Shown: positions 8,528 through 18,000 of the stretch, one piece after another
How the letters are laid out: the number at the start of each line of letters is the position of its first letter
Position numbering within the stretch: the first letter of the stretch is position 1
Source of the DNA: Oscillospiraceae bacterium
GTDB lineage: Bacteria; Bacillota; Clostridia; Oscillospirales; Oscillospiraceae
DNA: 64,000 nt
Direction of reading: 5' to 3'
Assembly: GCA_015068325.1 (NCBI GenBank)
Contig: SVKQ01000009.1
Location: 57,745-121,744, forward strand
Notes under the pieces: model-generated
What the model was told of the DNA's origin: nothing
Seen by the model: the letters and a program-made list of their open reading frames with translations, nothing else
Database searches by the model: none
Translations under genes and position numbers: made by a program

Positions 8528-9439
8528 TTACCGGCCCCAGTTCCGCAGCACCGCCAGCGGTCCGGCGTCCATCAGATAGATGGTGGGGTCGTCGTTGATC
8601 GTGACATAACAGCCCCGTTCGATGGCCAGATAGTCGCCCACCGTCAGGACGAATTCGGCGTCCGCCCCGACCCGGTTGGCGTATTCCACCCGCAGCACGG
8701 CGGTAGGCGCCGTTAGTCCGCACACCAGCGCGGCGCCGGCAGCGGGTGCATAGTCGACACAGCGCAGCAGCGTCGGATCTGCCAGCAGAGCGATGAGCTG
8801 CCGGGTGGATTCTGCGTCGGTGACGTCCTCATCTCCCCGCAGCCAGCGGCCGCGAGACACGGTCATCCGGTCCGTCTGGTCGCCGGTGGTGATCACCACG
8901 ATGCGCACACTGTCGCTCTCAATGGCAGGCAGCTCCGGCAGCAGCGCCATGTCGTAGACGCTACGGCCCATCAGCTCCAGCATCCGCTGCGGGGCCAGAC
9001 AGATCCGCGACTCGTCCGATGCGCTGCAAAAGTAGTATTCCCCGGAATCAGCCTGATCGCCGAAATAATAGGTGACTTCCTCGCCGTCGACGCGCTGCAG
9101 CGTCAAATATTTGCCGGAGGTGTAAACGCCGTAGGTTTCCGGATGGTCTGGCGCAGTCAGCGCCTGGGCCTGCTCCAGTTCCAGCGCCGCGGCGGCCAAC
9201 CGGTCGGCGTATTGGCCGTCCAGCGGGAAGCTGGTGTCGTCCGTCCAGACCCACGCGCCGACCTCATCCCGGTGAAAGCGCAGGGTGGTCGCACCGTCAC
9301 AGCAGGACAGGGATGTCACCGCCTCGGACGGCTGAGCATCTGTGTTCTCCTCCGTCTCCGATTCTGCAGACCTCTGCCCGCAGCCGCACAGCAGCGCCGC
9401 CAAAAGCAGTATTGCCGCGGCACAGCGGTATCTCCTCAT
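8528..9439 (-). CDS. DUF4340-type lipoprotein
   Basis: This 303-aa secreted protein begins with a lipoprotein signal peptide (MRRYRCAAAILLLAALLCGC; lipobox LLCGC, Cys at about residue 20). An acidic Ser/Glu-rich linker follows, then a domain with the DUF4340 pattern (Y-G-V-Y-T-S-G-K-Y-L-T-L; YYFGDQADSGEYYF). Proteins of this type sit on the outer face of the membrane, often beside ABC exporters of gliding or unknown type. Here the gene is first in an operon with a two-component system, which it might inform. The start is preceded by GAGAGGAGGC. A likely promoter (-10 TATACT, 9481-9486) lies upstream, divergent from 9587. Confidence 0.75.
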   Translation of the reverse strand: MRRYRCAAAILLLAALLCGCGQRSAESETEENTDAQPSEAVTSLSCCDGATTLRFHRDEVGAWVWTDDTSFPLDGQYADRLAAAALELEQAQALTAPDHPETYGVYTSGKYLTLQRVDGEEVTYYFGDQADSGEYYFCSASDESRICLAPQRMLELMGRSVYDMALLPELPAIESDSVRIVVITTGDQTDRMTVSRGRWLRGDEDVTDAESTRQLIALLADPTLLRCVDYAPAAGAALVCGLTAPTAVLRVEYANRVGADAEFVLTVGDYLAIERGCYVTINDDPTIYLMDAGPLAVLRNWGR

Positions 9440-9533
9440 ACGGGCAGCCTCCTCTCACGCGTCCTGCGATCTTGCCTTTCAGTATAGCGCCTGCCGATGA
9501 AAAAGGAAAGAAAAAAATGAAAAGGGGAAAAAC

Positions 9534-9562
9534 TTGTGGACGGCACGGGATTGTGGTAGGAT
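9534..9562 (+). promoter_or_regulatory. Promoter of the DUF3783/alkyltransferase-like pair
   Basis: TTGTGG (9534-9539) and TAGGAT (9557-9562) with a 17-bp spacer, 24 bases before the start codon. Confidence 0.55.
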
Positions 9563-9586
9563 AGGAAAAAACAAGGAGGGATCCCC

Positions 9587-9958
9587 ATGCCAACGCTGCT
9601 GCTGTTCAACGTCGCCGCCCGGAAACACGCTGCCCTGCAGGTGATCGCTCTGCGGTGCGGCTGCCGGGTCCAGCCGGTGCGGCCCCAACAGTACGGCACC
9701 GCGCTGCGGCAGATCCTGTCCGGCGAGACGGCGGACAGCGCTCCGGCGCAGCCCTTTGCTGAGGAGCTTTTGGTGATGGACGGACTGAGCGAGCGTCAGA
9801 TGGATATGGTGCTCACGGAGCTTCGCCGCCGTCGGGTCCCCATTGCACTCAAGGCTGTGGTCACGCCCACCAACGCATCGTGGACGCCCCAGGCGCTGTA
9901 TGAGGAGTTGTGCCGGGAGCGGGAGGCCTTTGCCGCGGGAAGGCAGGCCCACACGTGA
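9587..9958 (+). CDS. DUF3783 domain-containing protein
   Basis: This 123-aa cytoplasmic protein matches the small clostridial DUF3783 family in its core: F-x-E-E-L-L-V-M-D-G-L (58-68) followed by a Lys-Ala-Val-V-T-P-T-N strand. Function is unknown. The start is preceded by AAGGAGGGATCCCC. The stop codon overlaps the start of the next gene (TGATG), so the DUF3783 protein and the alkyltransferase-like protein are translationally coupled and may work together. Confidence 0.75.
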   Translation: MPTLLLFNVAARKHAALQVIALRCGCRVQPVRPQQYGTALRQILSGETADSAPAQPFAEELLVMDGLSERQMDMVLTELRRRRVPIALKAVVTPTNASWTPQALYEELCREREAFAAGRQAHT

Positions 9959-10305
9959 TGGATTTCCATGCCCGGGTGGCCTGTGTGCTGGAGCTGGTGC
10001 CGCCCGGAAAGGTGGTTACCTACGGCCAGCTGGCGGCCCTGTGCGGCCGGCCCCGCTGCGCCCGTCTGGCGGGCCGCGCAGTGGGGCAGGGAGTGTCGCC
10101 CTATGCCTATAAAGTGGTGGGCGCCGGCGGCCGGCTCACCGGTGCGGCGGCCTTTCTGGTGCCGGGCCTGCAGGCAGAGCTGCTGCGCGCCGACGGCACC
10201 GCCGTTCTCCCGGGGGACCGGGTGGATCTGGCGCGCTGCCGCTGGGTGCCCGATGACACGGAGCTGGCGGAGCTGGAACGCGCTTTCACAGCGCAGGGGA
10301 TATGA
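9958..10305 (+). CDS. Alkyltransferase-like protein (MGMT DNA-binding fold without active-site Cys)
   Basis: This 115-aa protein matches the C-terminal DNA-binding domain of O6-alkylguanine-DNA alkyltransferases: VPPGKVVTYGQLAALCGRPRCARLAGRAV (14-42), with the arginine finger region conserved. The active-site PCHRV is replaced by PYAYKVV (about 48-54), so there is no acceptor cysteine. Alkyltransferase-like (ATL) proteins bind O6-alkylguanine and flag it for excision repair, and this protein is probably of that class. A canonical Ogt is also encoded at 52132-52596. Translation is coupled to the DUF3783 gene. Confidence 0.7.
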   Translation: MDFHARVACVLELVPPGKVVTYGQLAALCGRPRCARLAGRAVGQGVSPYAYKVVGAGGRLTGAAAFLVPGLQAELLRADGTAVLPGDRVDLARCRWVPDDTELAELERAFTAQGI

Positions 10306-10408
10306 AGGGGAACAGATATCTGTGCGACCATACGACAGCACACAAAGGAGCGGACCGAGGGAGGCGCTCCGCAAGGAAGTGTCTCCTGTTGCTTCAAACG
10401 CGCGATGA

Positions 10409-10437
10409 TTGACCACACCAGTCGGCAATGGTATAAT
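10409..10437 (+). promoter_or_regulatory. Promoter of the cyclase gene
   Basis: TTGACC (10409-10414) and TATAAT (10432-10437) with a 17-bp spacer. This is a near-consensus vegetative promoter 35 bases before the start codon. Confidence 0.8.
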
Positions 10438-10472
10438 GACAAAACAATCGGCGTTTGAGGAGATGATATAAT

Positions 10473-11117
10473 ATGAAAGTAATTGATTTAACACATGTTA
10501 TAGAAAGTACCATGCCGGTTTATCCGGGCACAGAACCACCGACTTTTGAACCGGCTAATACTTATGAAACAGATGGATTTAAGGAAACAAGAATCTCCAT
10601 ATTTACGCATACAGGAACTCATATGGATCCGCCTGCGCACCTTTTCCACGACAGGACTACATTGGACGCTTTTCCCCCGGATCAATTTATTGGAAAGGCA
10701 CTGGTTATCGACTGCACTTCATTAAATGAAGGCGAGTCAATCACAATGGAGCAATTTCTGCCTTACGGGGAAAAGGTAAAAGATGCTGATTTCCTGTTGT
10801 TCTATCTTGGATGGGATGAACGCTGGGGCACAGAGGCCTACTTTGGAGATTACCCGTGTGTTGATGATTCTGTTCTGGATTACATTCTTCAAGGACCCTA
10901 TAAAGGGATAGGATTTGATGTGATCGGCCTTGATCCTATTGCAGATGTAAATCTAACACGACACAAAAAACTGTTCAGGAGCAAGGATATTGTCAATATA
11001 GAAAATCTCTGCAATCTGGGACAATGCGGTTCCGACCTGTTCTGGTTCAGCTGCTTTCCGCTGAAGCTTACAGATTGTGACGGGTCACCAATCCGTGCAG
11101 TTGCATGGTTTGAATAA
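10473..11117 (+). CDS. Cyclase family protein (kynurenine formamidase-like metal hydrolase)
   Basis: This 214-aa protein of the cyclase/arylformamidase superfamily has the metal-binding motif HTGTHMDPPAHL (about 49-60) and an N-terminal IDLTHVIESTMPVYPG. Members hydrolyse amides or lactones, such as N-formylkynurenine or isatin; the substrate here is not identifiable. Base composition is strikingly AT-rich compared with every neighbour, and codon use differs (many TTT, AAA, ATA and GAT codons). Together with its own near-consensus promoter and terminator, this suggests recent acquisition. GAGGAGA precedes the start. Confidence 0.85.
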   Translation: MKVIDLTHVIESTMPVYPGTEPPTFEPANTYETDGFKETRISIFTHTGTHMDPPAHLFHDRTTLDAFPPDQFIGKALVIDCTSLNEGESITMEQFLPYGEKVKDADFLLFYLGWDERWGTEAYFGDYPCVDDSVLDYILQGPYKGIGFDVIGLDPIADVNLTRHKKLFRSKDIVNIENLCNLGQCGSDLFWFSCFPLKLTDCDGSPIRAVAWFE

Positions 11118-11207
11118 TACAAATTCAGTCTTATCAAATAGGTCTTCTATTGTCCTCAGGTTTCGCGAGCATCGGATTTTACACCCAGAAATCCAAAACA
11201 GAGTGAC

Positions 11208-11244
11208 AAAACAGGCGTGACCGTTTTGGCCACGCCTGTTTTAT
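11208..11244 (+). terminator. Terminator of the cyclase gene
   Basis: A perfect 12-bp stem AAAACAGGCGTG / CACGCCTGTTTT (11208-11219 with 11231-11242), with T-residues in the distal arm. Confidence 0.8.
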
Positions 11245-11349
11245 ATCCTTTTTAGCCGGTAACAGCTGCCTTAAATCAACTTCCTTACAGAGTGCTGCTT
11301 TTGACGGTCCGCTCCTTTCATATGCGACCAAATAAACTCTAAATACCTA

Positions 11350-11379
11350 TTGACAACATAGGACATGTGGGGGTATAAT
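11350..11379 (+). promoter_or_regulatory. Promoter of cysK
   Basis: TTGACA (11350-11355) and TATAAT (11374-11379) with an 18-bp spacer. Transcription should start near 11386, leaving a leader of about 185 bases before cysK. Confidence 0.8.
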
Positions 11380-11569
11380 CTCATCATCCCCAAAAAATGT
11401 CAGCCGCGGAGAGATGTCCGCCTGACACGCAGGAGGTTCGCAAAAATGACGAAGCGGTACGAGCCCGGCTTTCGATGTCGGGACTGAACAGAGATGCGTG
11501 AAATGGGAAAAGCCCATGTCGCCTGGGATATGGATGTAAAAAAATGACAGAGAAAAGGAGAACCTTGAC
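11380..11569 (+). promoter_or_regulatory. Structured leader of cysK, candidate cis-regulatory RNA
   Basis: The roughly 185-base leader opens with a strong stem-loop: TGTCAG (11398-11403) pairs with CTGACA (11422-11427), and GCGGA (11406-11410) with TCCGC (11417-11421). A translated-looking short ORF (11446-11487) follows. Then come two competing small hairpins: ATGGG (11503-11507) with CCCAT (11513-11517), or CCCA (11513-11516) with TGGG (11524-11527). I see no T-box (no GGTGG antiterminator motif) and no SAM riboswitch core. The region 11245-11349 upstream of the promoter holds nothing I can name. Confidence 0.45.
11446..11487 (+). CDS. Predicted 13-aa leader peptide upstream of cysK
   Basis: A 14-codon frame starts 8 bases after AGGAGGT, a better ribosome binding site than many real genes here. 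The peptide is MTKRYEPGFRCRD and carries one Cys near its end, in front of a gene for cysteine synthesis. The Cys codon lies inside a CCCG/CGGG stem (11464-11467 with 11479-11482). It could act in attenuation, but one Cys codon is a weak signal. A second frame (11494-11547) lacks a ribosome binding site. Confidence 0.4.
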   Translation: MTKRYEPGFRCRD

Positions 11570-12502
11570 ATGTCCAACATATATACCTCCGCCGACCAGT
11601 TGATCGGCAAGACCCCGCTGCTGGAGCTGCGCAACATCGCCGCCGATGAAAAGCTGAACGCCCGTCTGTTGGGCAAGCTGGAGTATTTCAACCCCGCCGG
11701 ATCTGTAAAGGACCGGATCGCCAAGGCCATGGTCGACGATGCTGAGGCCAGCGGAAAGCTGAAGCCCGGTGCCACCATCATTGAACCCACATCCGGCAAC
11801 ACCGGTATCGCGCTGGCCTCTGTGGCTGCCGCCCGCGGCTACCGGGCCGTCATCGTTATGCCGGAGACCATGTCGGTGGAGCGCCGCCAGCTGATGAAGG
11901 CCTATGGCGCCGAGCTGGTGCTCACCGAGGGTGCCAAGGGCATGAAGGGTGCCATCGCCAAGGCCGCCGAGCTGGCGGAGGAGATCGAGAACAGCTTCAT
12001 CCCCGGTCAGTTCGTCAATCCCGCCAATCCCGCCGTCCATGAGGCCACCACCGGGCCGGAAATTTACGAGGATACCGACGGCGAGGTGGATATCTTCGTG
12101 GCCGGCGTGGGTACTGGCGGTACACTGACCGGCACCGGCCGCTACCTCAAGAGCAAAAAGCCCGGTGTGCAGATCATCGCCGTGGAGCCGGATGCCTCTC
12201 CGGTGCTGTCCGCCGGCGTGGCCGGTGCCCACAAGATCCAGGGCATCGGTGCCGGCTTCGTGCCAGACGTGCTGGATACCGGCGTGTATGATGAGATCAT
12301 CCGCGTCACCAACGAGGACGCCTTTGCCGCCGGCAAGCTGATCGGCCGCCGGGAGGGTGTGCTGGTGGGCATCTCCGCCGGTGCGGCGCTGTGGGCAGGG
12401 CTGCAGGTGGCCAAGCGGCCGGAGAATGCCGGCAAGACCATCGTGGTGCTGCTGCCGGATACCGGCGACCGCTATCTCTCCACCCCGCTGTTTGCCGATT
12501 GA
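11570..12502 (+). CDS. cysK: Cysteine synthase A (O-acetylserine sulfhydrylase)
   Basis: This 310-aa PLP enzyme makes cysteine from O-acetylserine and sulfide. It shows the PLP lysine in [12 protein letters not shown], the substrate loop [10 protein letters not shown], the phosphate-binding [16 protein letters not shown] and the C-terminal [11 protein letters not shown]. Length is normal for CysK. The gene is monocistronic behind a long structured leader and ends at a 17-bp terminator hairpin. No cysE is adjacent. Confidence 0.97.
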   Translation: MSNIYTSADQLIGKTPLLELRNIAADEKLNARLLGKLEYFNPAGSVKDRIAKAMVDDAEASGKLKPGATIIEPTSGNTGIALASVAAARGYRAVIVMPETMSVERRQLMKAYGAELVLTEGAKGMKGAIAKAAELAEEIENSFIPGQFVNPANPAVHEATTGPEIYEDTDGEVDIFVAGVGTGGTLTGTGRYLKSKKPGVQIIAVEPDASPVLSAGVAGAHKIQGIGAGFVPDVLDTGVYDEIIRVTNEDAFAAGKLIGRREGVLVGISAGAALWAGLQVAKRPENAGKTIVVLLPDTGDRYLSTPLFAD

Positions 12503-12511
12503 ATGGGATCG

Positions 12512-12551
12512 AAAAAACCGGCTCCGGAGCAACGCTCCGGAGCCGGTTTTT
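12512..12551. terminator. Bidirectional terminator between cysK and thiolase
   Basis: A perfect 17-bp stem (12514-12530 with 12534-12550, loop AAC) whose outer arms are AAAA and TTTT. It serves cysK on the plus strand and the thiolase gene on the minus strand. Confidence 0.9.
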
Positions 12552-12572
12552 ATTCTGTCAGAGGGAAAACGA

Positions 12573-13829
12573 TCAGCACTTCTCGAACACGGTGGCAACA
12601 CCCATGCCGCCGCCGATGCACAGCGTGGCCAGACCCTTCTTGACGTCGTCGCGCTTGAGCATCTCGTGCAGCAGCGTGACGATGATGCGGGCGCCGGAGG
12701 CACCGACGGGGTGGCCCAGGGAGATGGCGCCGCCGTTGACGTTGACCTTGCTCATGTCAAAGTGCAGCTCGCGGGCCACGGCGATGGACTGGGCGGCAAA
12801 GGCTTCGTTGGCCTCCACCAGGTCGATGTCGTCGATGGTCAGGCCTGCCTTGGCCAGCGCCTGACGGGAGGCGGGCACAGGACCCACGCCCATGATCTTG
12901 GGATCCACGCCGCCCTGGCCCCAACCGATCAGCTTGGCCATGGGCTTCAGGCCGTACTTGGCCACGGCTTCGCCGGAGGCCAGCACGATGGCGGCAGCGC
13001 CGTCGTTGATACCGGAGGCGTTGGCGGCGGTCACACGCTGCTGACCCTTGTCCTCGCTCTCCTGGATGCCGGTGGGATCAAAGGTGTGGACCACCTGGGG
13101 CGCGGGAGACTCAGGACCCACTGGGAAGGCGCCGCGCAGCTTGGAGATGCCCTCGGCGGTGACGCCGGCTCTGGGGAACTCGTCGCGCTTGAACTCCACG
13201 GTCTCCTTCTTGACCTTCACGGGCACGGGGACGATCTCGTCGTCAAAGCGGCCGGAATTCTGGGCGGCCTCGGTCTTCTGCTGGGAGGCGGCGGCGAAGG
13301 CGTCCTGCTCGGCGCGGGTAATGCCCCATACGTCGTTGATGTTCTCGGCGGTGGTGCCCATGTGATAGTTGTTGTAGGCGTCCCACAGGCCGTCCTTGAT
13401 CATGGTGTCCACCATCTTCTTGTCGCCCATGCGGGCGCCCCAGCGGGCATCGGGCAGGGCATAGGGGGCGGCGCTCATGTTCTCGGTGCCGCCGCAGACC
13501 ACGATGTCGCTGTCGCCGGCCAGGATGGAGCGGGCGCCCTCGATGACGGATTTCATGCCGGAGCCGCAGACCATGCCCACGGTGTAGGCGGGGACGGAGT
13601 AGGGGATCCCGGCCTTGATGGAGACCTGGCGGGCCACGTTCTGGCCCAGACCGGCGGTCAGGATGCAGCCGAACATCAGCTCATCCACATTCTCGGGGGC
13701 CACACCGGCGCGCTTCAGGGCCTCTTTGACCACGATGGCGCCCATATCGGCGGCGGGGGTGTTCTTCAGAGCGCCCCCGAAGGAACCAATTGCGGTTCTG
13801 CAGCAATTGACGACGTACAGTTCTTTCAT
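12573..13829 (-). CDS. Acetyl-CoA C-acetyltransferase (thiolase)
   Basis: This 418-aa biosynthetic-type thiolase condenses two acetyl-CoA to acetoacetyl-CoA, the first step of the butyrate route. The nucleophile Cys88 is in MVCGSGMKSV, the general-base His373 in NVNGGAISLGHPVGASGAR, and the second Cys404 in CIGGGMG. The usual length is about 392 residues. The excess is a roughly 25-residue insertion between LRGAF and TAANASGINDG (about residues 228-258). The gene stands alone behind a promoter at 13890-13917, and no other butyrate genes are in the window. Confidence 0.93.
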   Translation of the reverse strand: MKELYVVNCCRTAIGSFGGALKNTPAADMGAIVVKEALKRAGVAPENVDELMFGCILTAGLGQNVARQVSIKAGIPYSVPAYTVGMVCGSGMKSVIEGARSILAGDSDIVVCGGTENMSAAPYALPDARWGARMGDKKMVDTMIKDGLWDAYNNYHMGTTAENINDVWGITRAEQDAFAAASQQKTEAAQNSGRFDDEIVPVPVKVKKETVEFKRDEFPRAGVTAEGISKLRGAFPVGPESPAPQVVHTFDPTGIQESEDKGQQRVTAANASGINDGAAAIVLASGEAVAKYGLKPMAKLIGWGQGGVDPKIMGVGPVPASRQALAKAGLTIDDIDLVEANEAFAAQSIAVARELHFDMSKVNVNGGAISLGHPVGASGARIIVTLLHEMLKRDDVKKGLATLCIGGGMGVATVFEKC

Positions 13830-13889
13830 GATTCGTTTCCTCCTGTTTTGTTGTGTCAGAGTAAATTTTGCCGTTCCTGTTTGCTCTTC

Positions 13890-13917
13890 TTTATATCATA
13901 GTAAAATTCGCGGACAA
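13890..13917 (-). promoter_or_regulatory. Promoter of the thiolase gene
   Basis: On the minus strand TTGTCC (13912-13917) and TATAAA (13890-13895), 16-bp spacer, with TGA directly before the -10 (extended -10). Confidence 0.65.
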
Positions 13918-13994
13918 TATCAAGTGAGATTTCGCTGAAAAAGGGAAAACTCCGGAAAAATTTTGCACGAATGCGGCAGGTGGATGGCGGCGGT

Positions 13995-15068
13995 TCACCG
14001 CTCGGCGGTGAACTGCTGCGCCAGTGCCTGTCGCTGCTCCAGAAGTCCGCTGTAAAAGGCGCCGGTGTCGATGGAGTGATAGCGGCGGCTGTAGGTCACG
14101 GCGGCATCCCGCCGGGTCTGCAGCAGCTGCTGGCTGAACCAGGCGCGGGCCAGCGCTGCGCTGTCCACCGGGCAGCGGATCGCCACATAGAAGCCGCTCT
14201 CCGTGCGTATCACGTCGCTGACGGCGCCCTCCTCAAGGGCGGTCACCGCCTGTACCAGCGCCGCTTCGGCAGTGTCGGCAGAGAAGGTAGAGGGCTCCTC
14301 TGCCTGCTCCATCCCCAGTTCCTCGGCCAGCTGTCCCATCAGGGCGTACGCGTCGGAGGACTCCTGGAGCTGACGGCTGTAATCCTCCATCAGCGCCTGC
14401 AGGGAGGCGTCGGCCTCCTCGTCCAGCCCTGCGGCGGGCAGGTAGAGCAGCCGCGCCGTGACGTAGCCGCCCTCCGCGGCAAAAGCTGCCAACTCCTTCA
14501 CGGCGGGGTAGAGGTCGCTTCCCTCGGTGGCGGCCAGCTCACCGATACGATCCAGCAGGAGATAGCCCTCATTGACGCGGTCAAAAGCCTCCTCGCTGAT
14601 ACCCATCAGCGCTACCTGCTGACGGTAGACCTCTTCGCTGCCGTAATAGGAGATGTAGTCGTCCTTCTGCTTCTGCAGTAGGGTCAGGTCCTCTTTGGTG
14701 AGGGTGACATCGTTCTCCTCTGCGATCCGGCGGACGGCGGAGAAGAGCTTTACCGTTTCCAGGGCGTCGGTCTTGGCATATTCACCGTAGGTCATGTCCT
14801 CGGTCAGCGGGGCGTTCCAGTCGATCGAGCCCATGTTGGCAGTGAGGTATTCGCAGTCATATGCCAACCAGTAGAGGTATTCCTCGGCACTGACGGCCCG
14901 TCCGTCTACCGACAGCAGTCTGGCGTCGGGGCGGATGCCGGTGACCTGATAGAAAAGCCCATCTGTGCGGCGCCCGCCGGTCAGGCGGTCTGACAGGGCG
15001 GAAACGCCCGCTGTCAACACCAGCGCGGCCAGCACACCGGCGCACAGGCGGATCCAAAGCTTTTTCAT
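13995..15068 (-). CDS. Secreted/membrane-anchored SurA/PrsA-like foldase (putative)
   Basis: This 357-aa protein begins with a hydrophobic N-terminal segment (residues 5-25, KKLWIRLCAGVLAALVLTAGVS), without a lipobox. The rest resembles the helical N-terminal region and C-terminal PPIC-like part of SurA/PrsA peptidyl-prolyl isomerases (VDGRAVSAEEYLYWLAYD; EEGAVSDVIRTESGFYVAIRC). It would act on the outer face of the membrane. The start at 15068 overlaps the mfd stop by 4 bases (ATGA), so it is coupled to mfd. An in-frame extension upstream is only mfd in another frame. Confidence 0.75.
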   Translation of the reverse strand: MKKLWIRLCAGVLAALVLTAGVSALSDRLTGGRRTDGLFYQVTGIRPDARLLSVDGRAVSAEEYLYWLAYDCEYLTANMGSIDWNAPLTEDMTYGEYAKTDALETVKLFSAVRRIAEENDVTLTKEDLTLLQKQKDDYISYYGSEEVYRQQVALMGISEEAFDRVNEGYLLLDRIGELAATEGSDLYPAVKELAAFAAEGGYVTARLLYLPAAGLDEEADASLQALMEDYSRQLQESSDAYALMGQLAEELGMEQAEEPSTFSADTAEAALVQAVTALEEGAVSDVIRTESGFYVAIRCPVDSAALARAWFSQQLLQTRRDAAVTYSRRYHSIDTGAFYSGLLEQRQALAQQFTAER

Positions 15069-18000
15069 GGGGCAGTACCTTCTTTCCCGTCGGAAATATC
15101 GTCCGGCGCTTGGGTGGCCGTCTGCTGCAGCCGCAGCTGCTCCACCAGCTCCCCGGCGGCGGACAGAGCGTCCTCGCCGTCGCGCAGGTAGAGGGTCAGC
15201 TTCGGCCGCTCGGCGGCGGAGAGCAGCAGGCGGCTGCGGTAGCGGGGCTGGGTACACAGAGCCATCAGCGCCGCCACATCCAGCGTGTCGGCGAAGCTGA
15301 ACAGCAACTGCCGGCCCTTCTGCGTTACGTCGGTGACGGACACCTCCACCGCCCGGGCCCGCAGCAGCGCCACGCCCAGTAGCGCCTGCACGGAGGCGGG
15401 CACATCGCCGTAGCGGTCCAGCAGCTCGTCTGTCAGGTCGTCGGCATCGGCGTCCGTAGTGATGGCGGCGATGCGGCGGTAGAGATCCATCCGCTGCTGG
15501 GCAGAGGGAACGTATCGCTCCGGGATGTGGGCGGAAATGGTCAGGTCGGCGGAGCACTCCACGCGCTTGTGGTGGGCGAGCCCCTGCTGCTCCAGCACGG
15601 CGTCGCTCAGAAGCTTGAGATACATATCGTATCCCACGCTCATCATATAGCCGGACTGCTCCGGACCCAGCAGATTGCCGGCACCCCGAATCTCCAAGTC
15701 CCGCATGGCGATCTTGAAGCCGGAGCCGAACTCCACATATTCCCGGATGGCGCTCAGACGCTTGGCGGCCACCTCAGTGAGTATCTTGCCGACGCGGTAG
15801 GTGAGATAGGCGTAGGCCCGGCGGGGGCTGCGGCCGATACGGCCACGGATCTGGTGCAGCTGGGCCAGACCCAGTCGGTCGGCGTCTTCGATGATCAGTG
15901 TGTTCACGTTGGGAATGTCGATGCCGGTCTCGATGATGGTGGTGCACACCAACACCTGGATGTCTCCATCGGCCATCTGCTGCATGGTGCGGCTCAGGTC
16001 GGCCTCGTGCATCCGCCCGTGGGCCACGGCGATGCGGACATCGTCGCTCAGCAGCTGCCGCAGGCGCGCCGCCGCGGCGTCGATGTTCTCCACCCGGTTA
16101 TGGAGATAGTATACCTGTCCGCCCCGGCCCAACTCCCGGCGGATGGCGTCGGCGATGATGACCCAGTCGTGCTCCAGCACATAGGTCTGTACGCTCTGCC
16201 GGTCCTGGGGTGGCTGTTCGATGGTGCTCATGTCCCGGATGCCGCTGAGCGCCATGTTCAGCGTGCGGGGAATGGGCGTGGCGGAGAGGGTCAGGGTGTC
16301 CACCTGGCGGCTGCGCTCGCGCAGCCGCTCCTTGGCGGCCACGCCGAAGCGCTGCTCCTCGTCCACGATCAGCAGGCCCAGATCCTTGAACTCCACGTTT
16401 TTCTGCAGCAGCTTGTGGGTGCCGATCAGCAGGTCCACCCGCCCCTGTCTGGTCCGCTCCAGCGTGTCCTGCAGCTGCTTGCCGCTGCGGAAGCGGCTGA
16501 GCACCTCGATGTTGACGGGGAAGGAACGGAAGCGGTTCACGGCTGTGGCATAGTGCTGCTGGGCCAGCACAGTGGTGGGCACCAGCAGTGCCGCCTGCTT
16601 GCCGTCCATGATGCACTTCATCACGGCCCGCAGAGCCACCTCCGTCTTGCCGTAGCCCACGTCGCCACACAGCAGGCGGTCCATAGGCACCGGCTTTTCC
16701 ATGTCGGCCTTGATCTCCTCCGCGGCGCGGAGCTGGTCGTCGGTTTCCTCATATTCAAAGGAATCCTCGAACTCCCGCTGCCACGGGCTGTCGGGGGAAA
16801 AGGCGTAGCCCCCCAGCCGCTGCCGCTCGGCATACAGATTGATAAGCCCCTTGGCCAGATCCCGCGCAGCGGCCCTGGCCCGGTGTGTGGTCCGGGCCCA
16901 CTCAGCGCCGCCCAGCTTGTTGAGCCTGACGGGCTTTTCACTGTCCTCGCCGCCGCTGCCGATGTATTTGCTCACCAGATCCAGTGACGTGCAGGGCACA
17001 TACAGGCAGTCGGTGCCGGCGTAGTTGATCTTGATGTAGTCCTTTTCCACCCCATCCACCGGCATGCGGATCACGCCGGCGAAGCGTCCGATGCCGTGGT
17101 GGACGTGTACCACCAGGTCGCCGGGAGTCAGGTCGGTGTAGGACTGCAGCTTCCGGCGGTTGTCGTCCCGGCGGGGAGATGTCTTTCTGCTCCGTCCGCC
17201 GGCGGGCGCGGTCAGTTGTCCCTCGGTGAGCACGGCCAGTTTCAGCTCCGGGTATTCGCTGCCAGTACTGAGGGCGCCCAAGCCGATCAGAACGGTGCCG
17301 GGCACCGGTGTTTCTCCGCCGGAGAAGTCCAGCGCGGCGCGGATGTGCCGCCGGGTCAGCAGGTCGTGGAGGTTACGGGCACGCACCTGACCGCCGCACA
17401 GCACCAGCACGCGGTATCCGGCAGCCAGATAGTGTTCCATGTCGGCTGCGGCGGTTTCCAGCGAGCCGCCGTAGGAACTCAGCTGCTTGGCCCCCACGTG
17501 CCACAGGCATTTGGGCGGCAGCAGGCAGCGGCTGGTGGGTAGGTTTTCCAGTTGGCAGACGGGGAAGTCGGCCAGGGAACTCTGCAGCTCCGTCTCACTC
17601 AGTGCCAGCCGGGCAAAGGCACCGCTCAGATGTCCTCCCTCTATGGCGGCCGCAGAGTCCTCTTTCAATTGCCACAGAAAGCCCCGCAGCGCTTCACCTA
17701 CCCGGGCGCTGTCGCTGAGGCAGATCAACGTGTCGCCGCGCAGATAATCCAATGCCGTGGTCATCCCGGGATAGACGGCGGCCATATAGCGGTCAGGCCC
17801 CGGCGGCGTCAGTCCCTGGCGCAGCTGCTCGGCGTCAGAGAGCAGCGTGGAGCGGAGGCGGTCGACCCCCTCGCCCCGCAGGCGGGCCGCGGCCGTTTCC
17901 ATCCGCTTTGCCGCGTCGGCGGCCGTCTCACCGTCGCGGTGGGGCAGCACCTCGCCGGCCGGCAGGAGCAGCGCCTCGGCGCAGTTGGCCACCCGGCGCT

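Noticed and set aside
11494..11547. Second short ORF (17 codons) in the cysK leader
   Set aside because: No ribosome binding site before its ATG; weaker case than the 13-codon ORF.
11380..11569. T-box or SAM riboswitch in the cysK leader
   Set aside because: No GGTGG antiterminator bulge, no specifier loop layout and no SAM core sequence; kept only as an unassigned structured leader.
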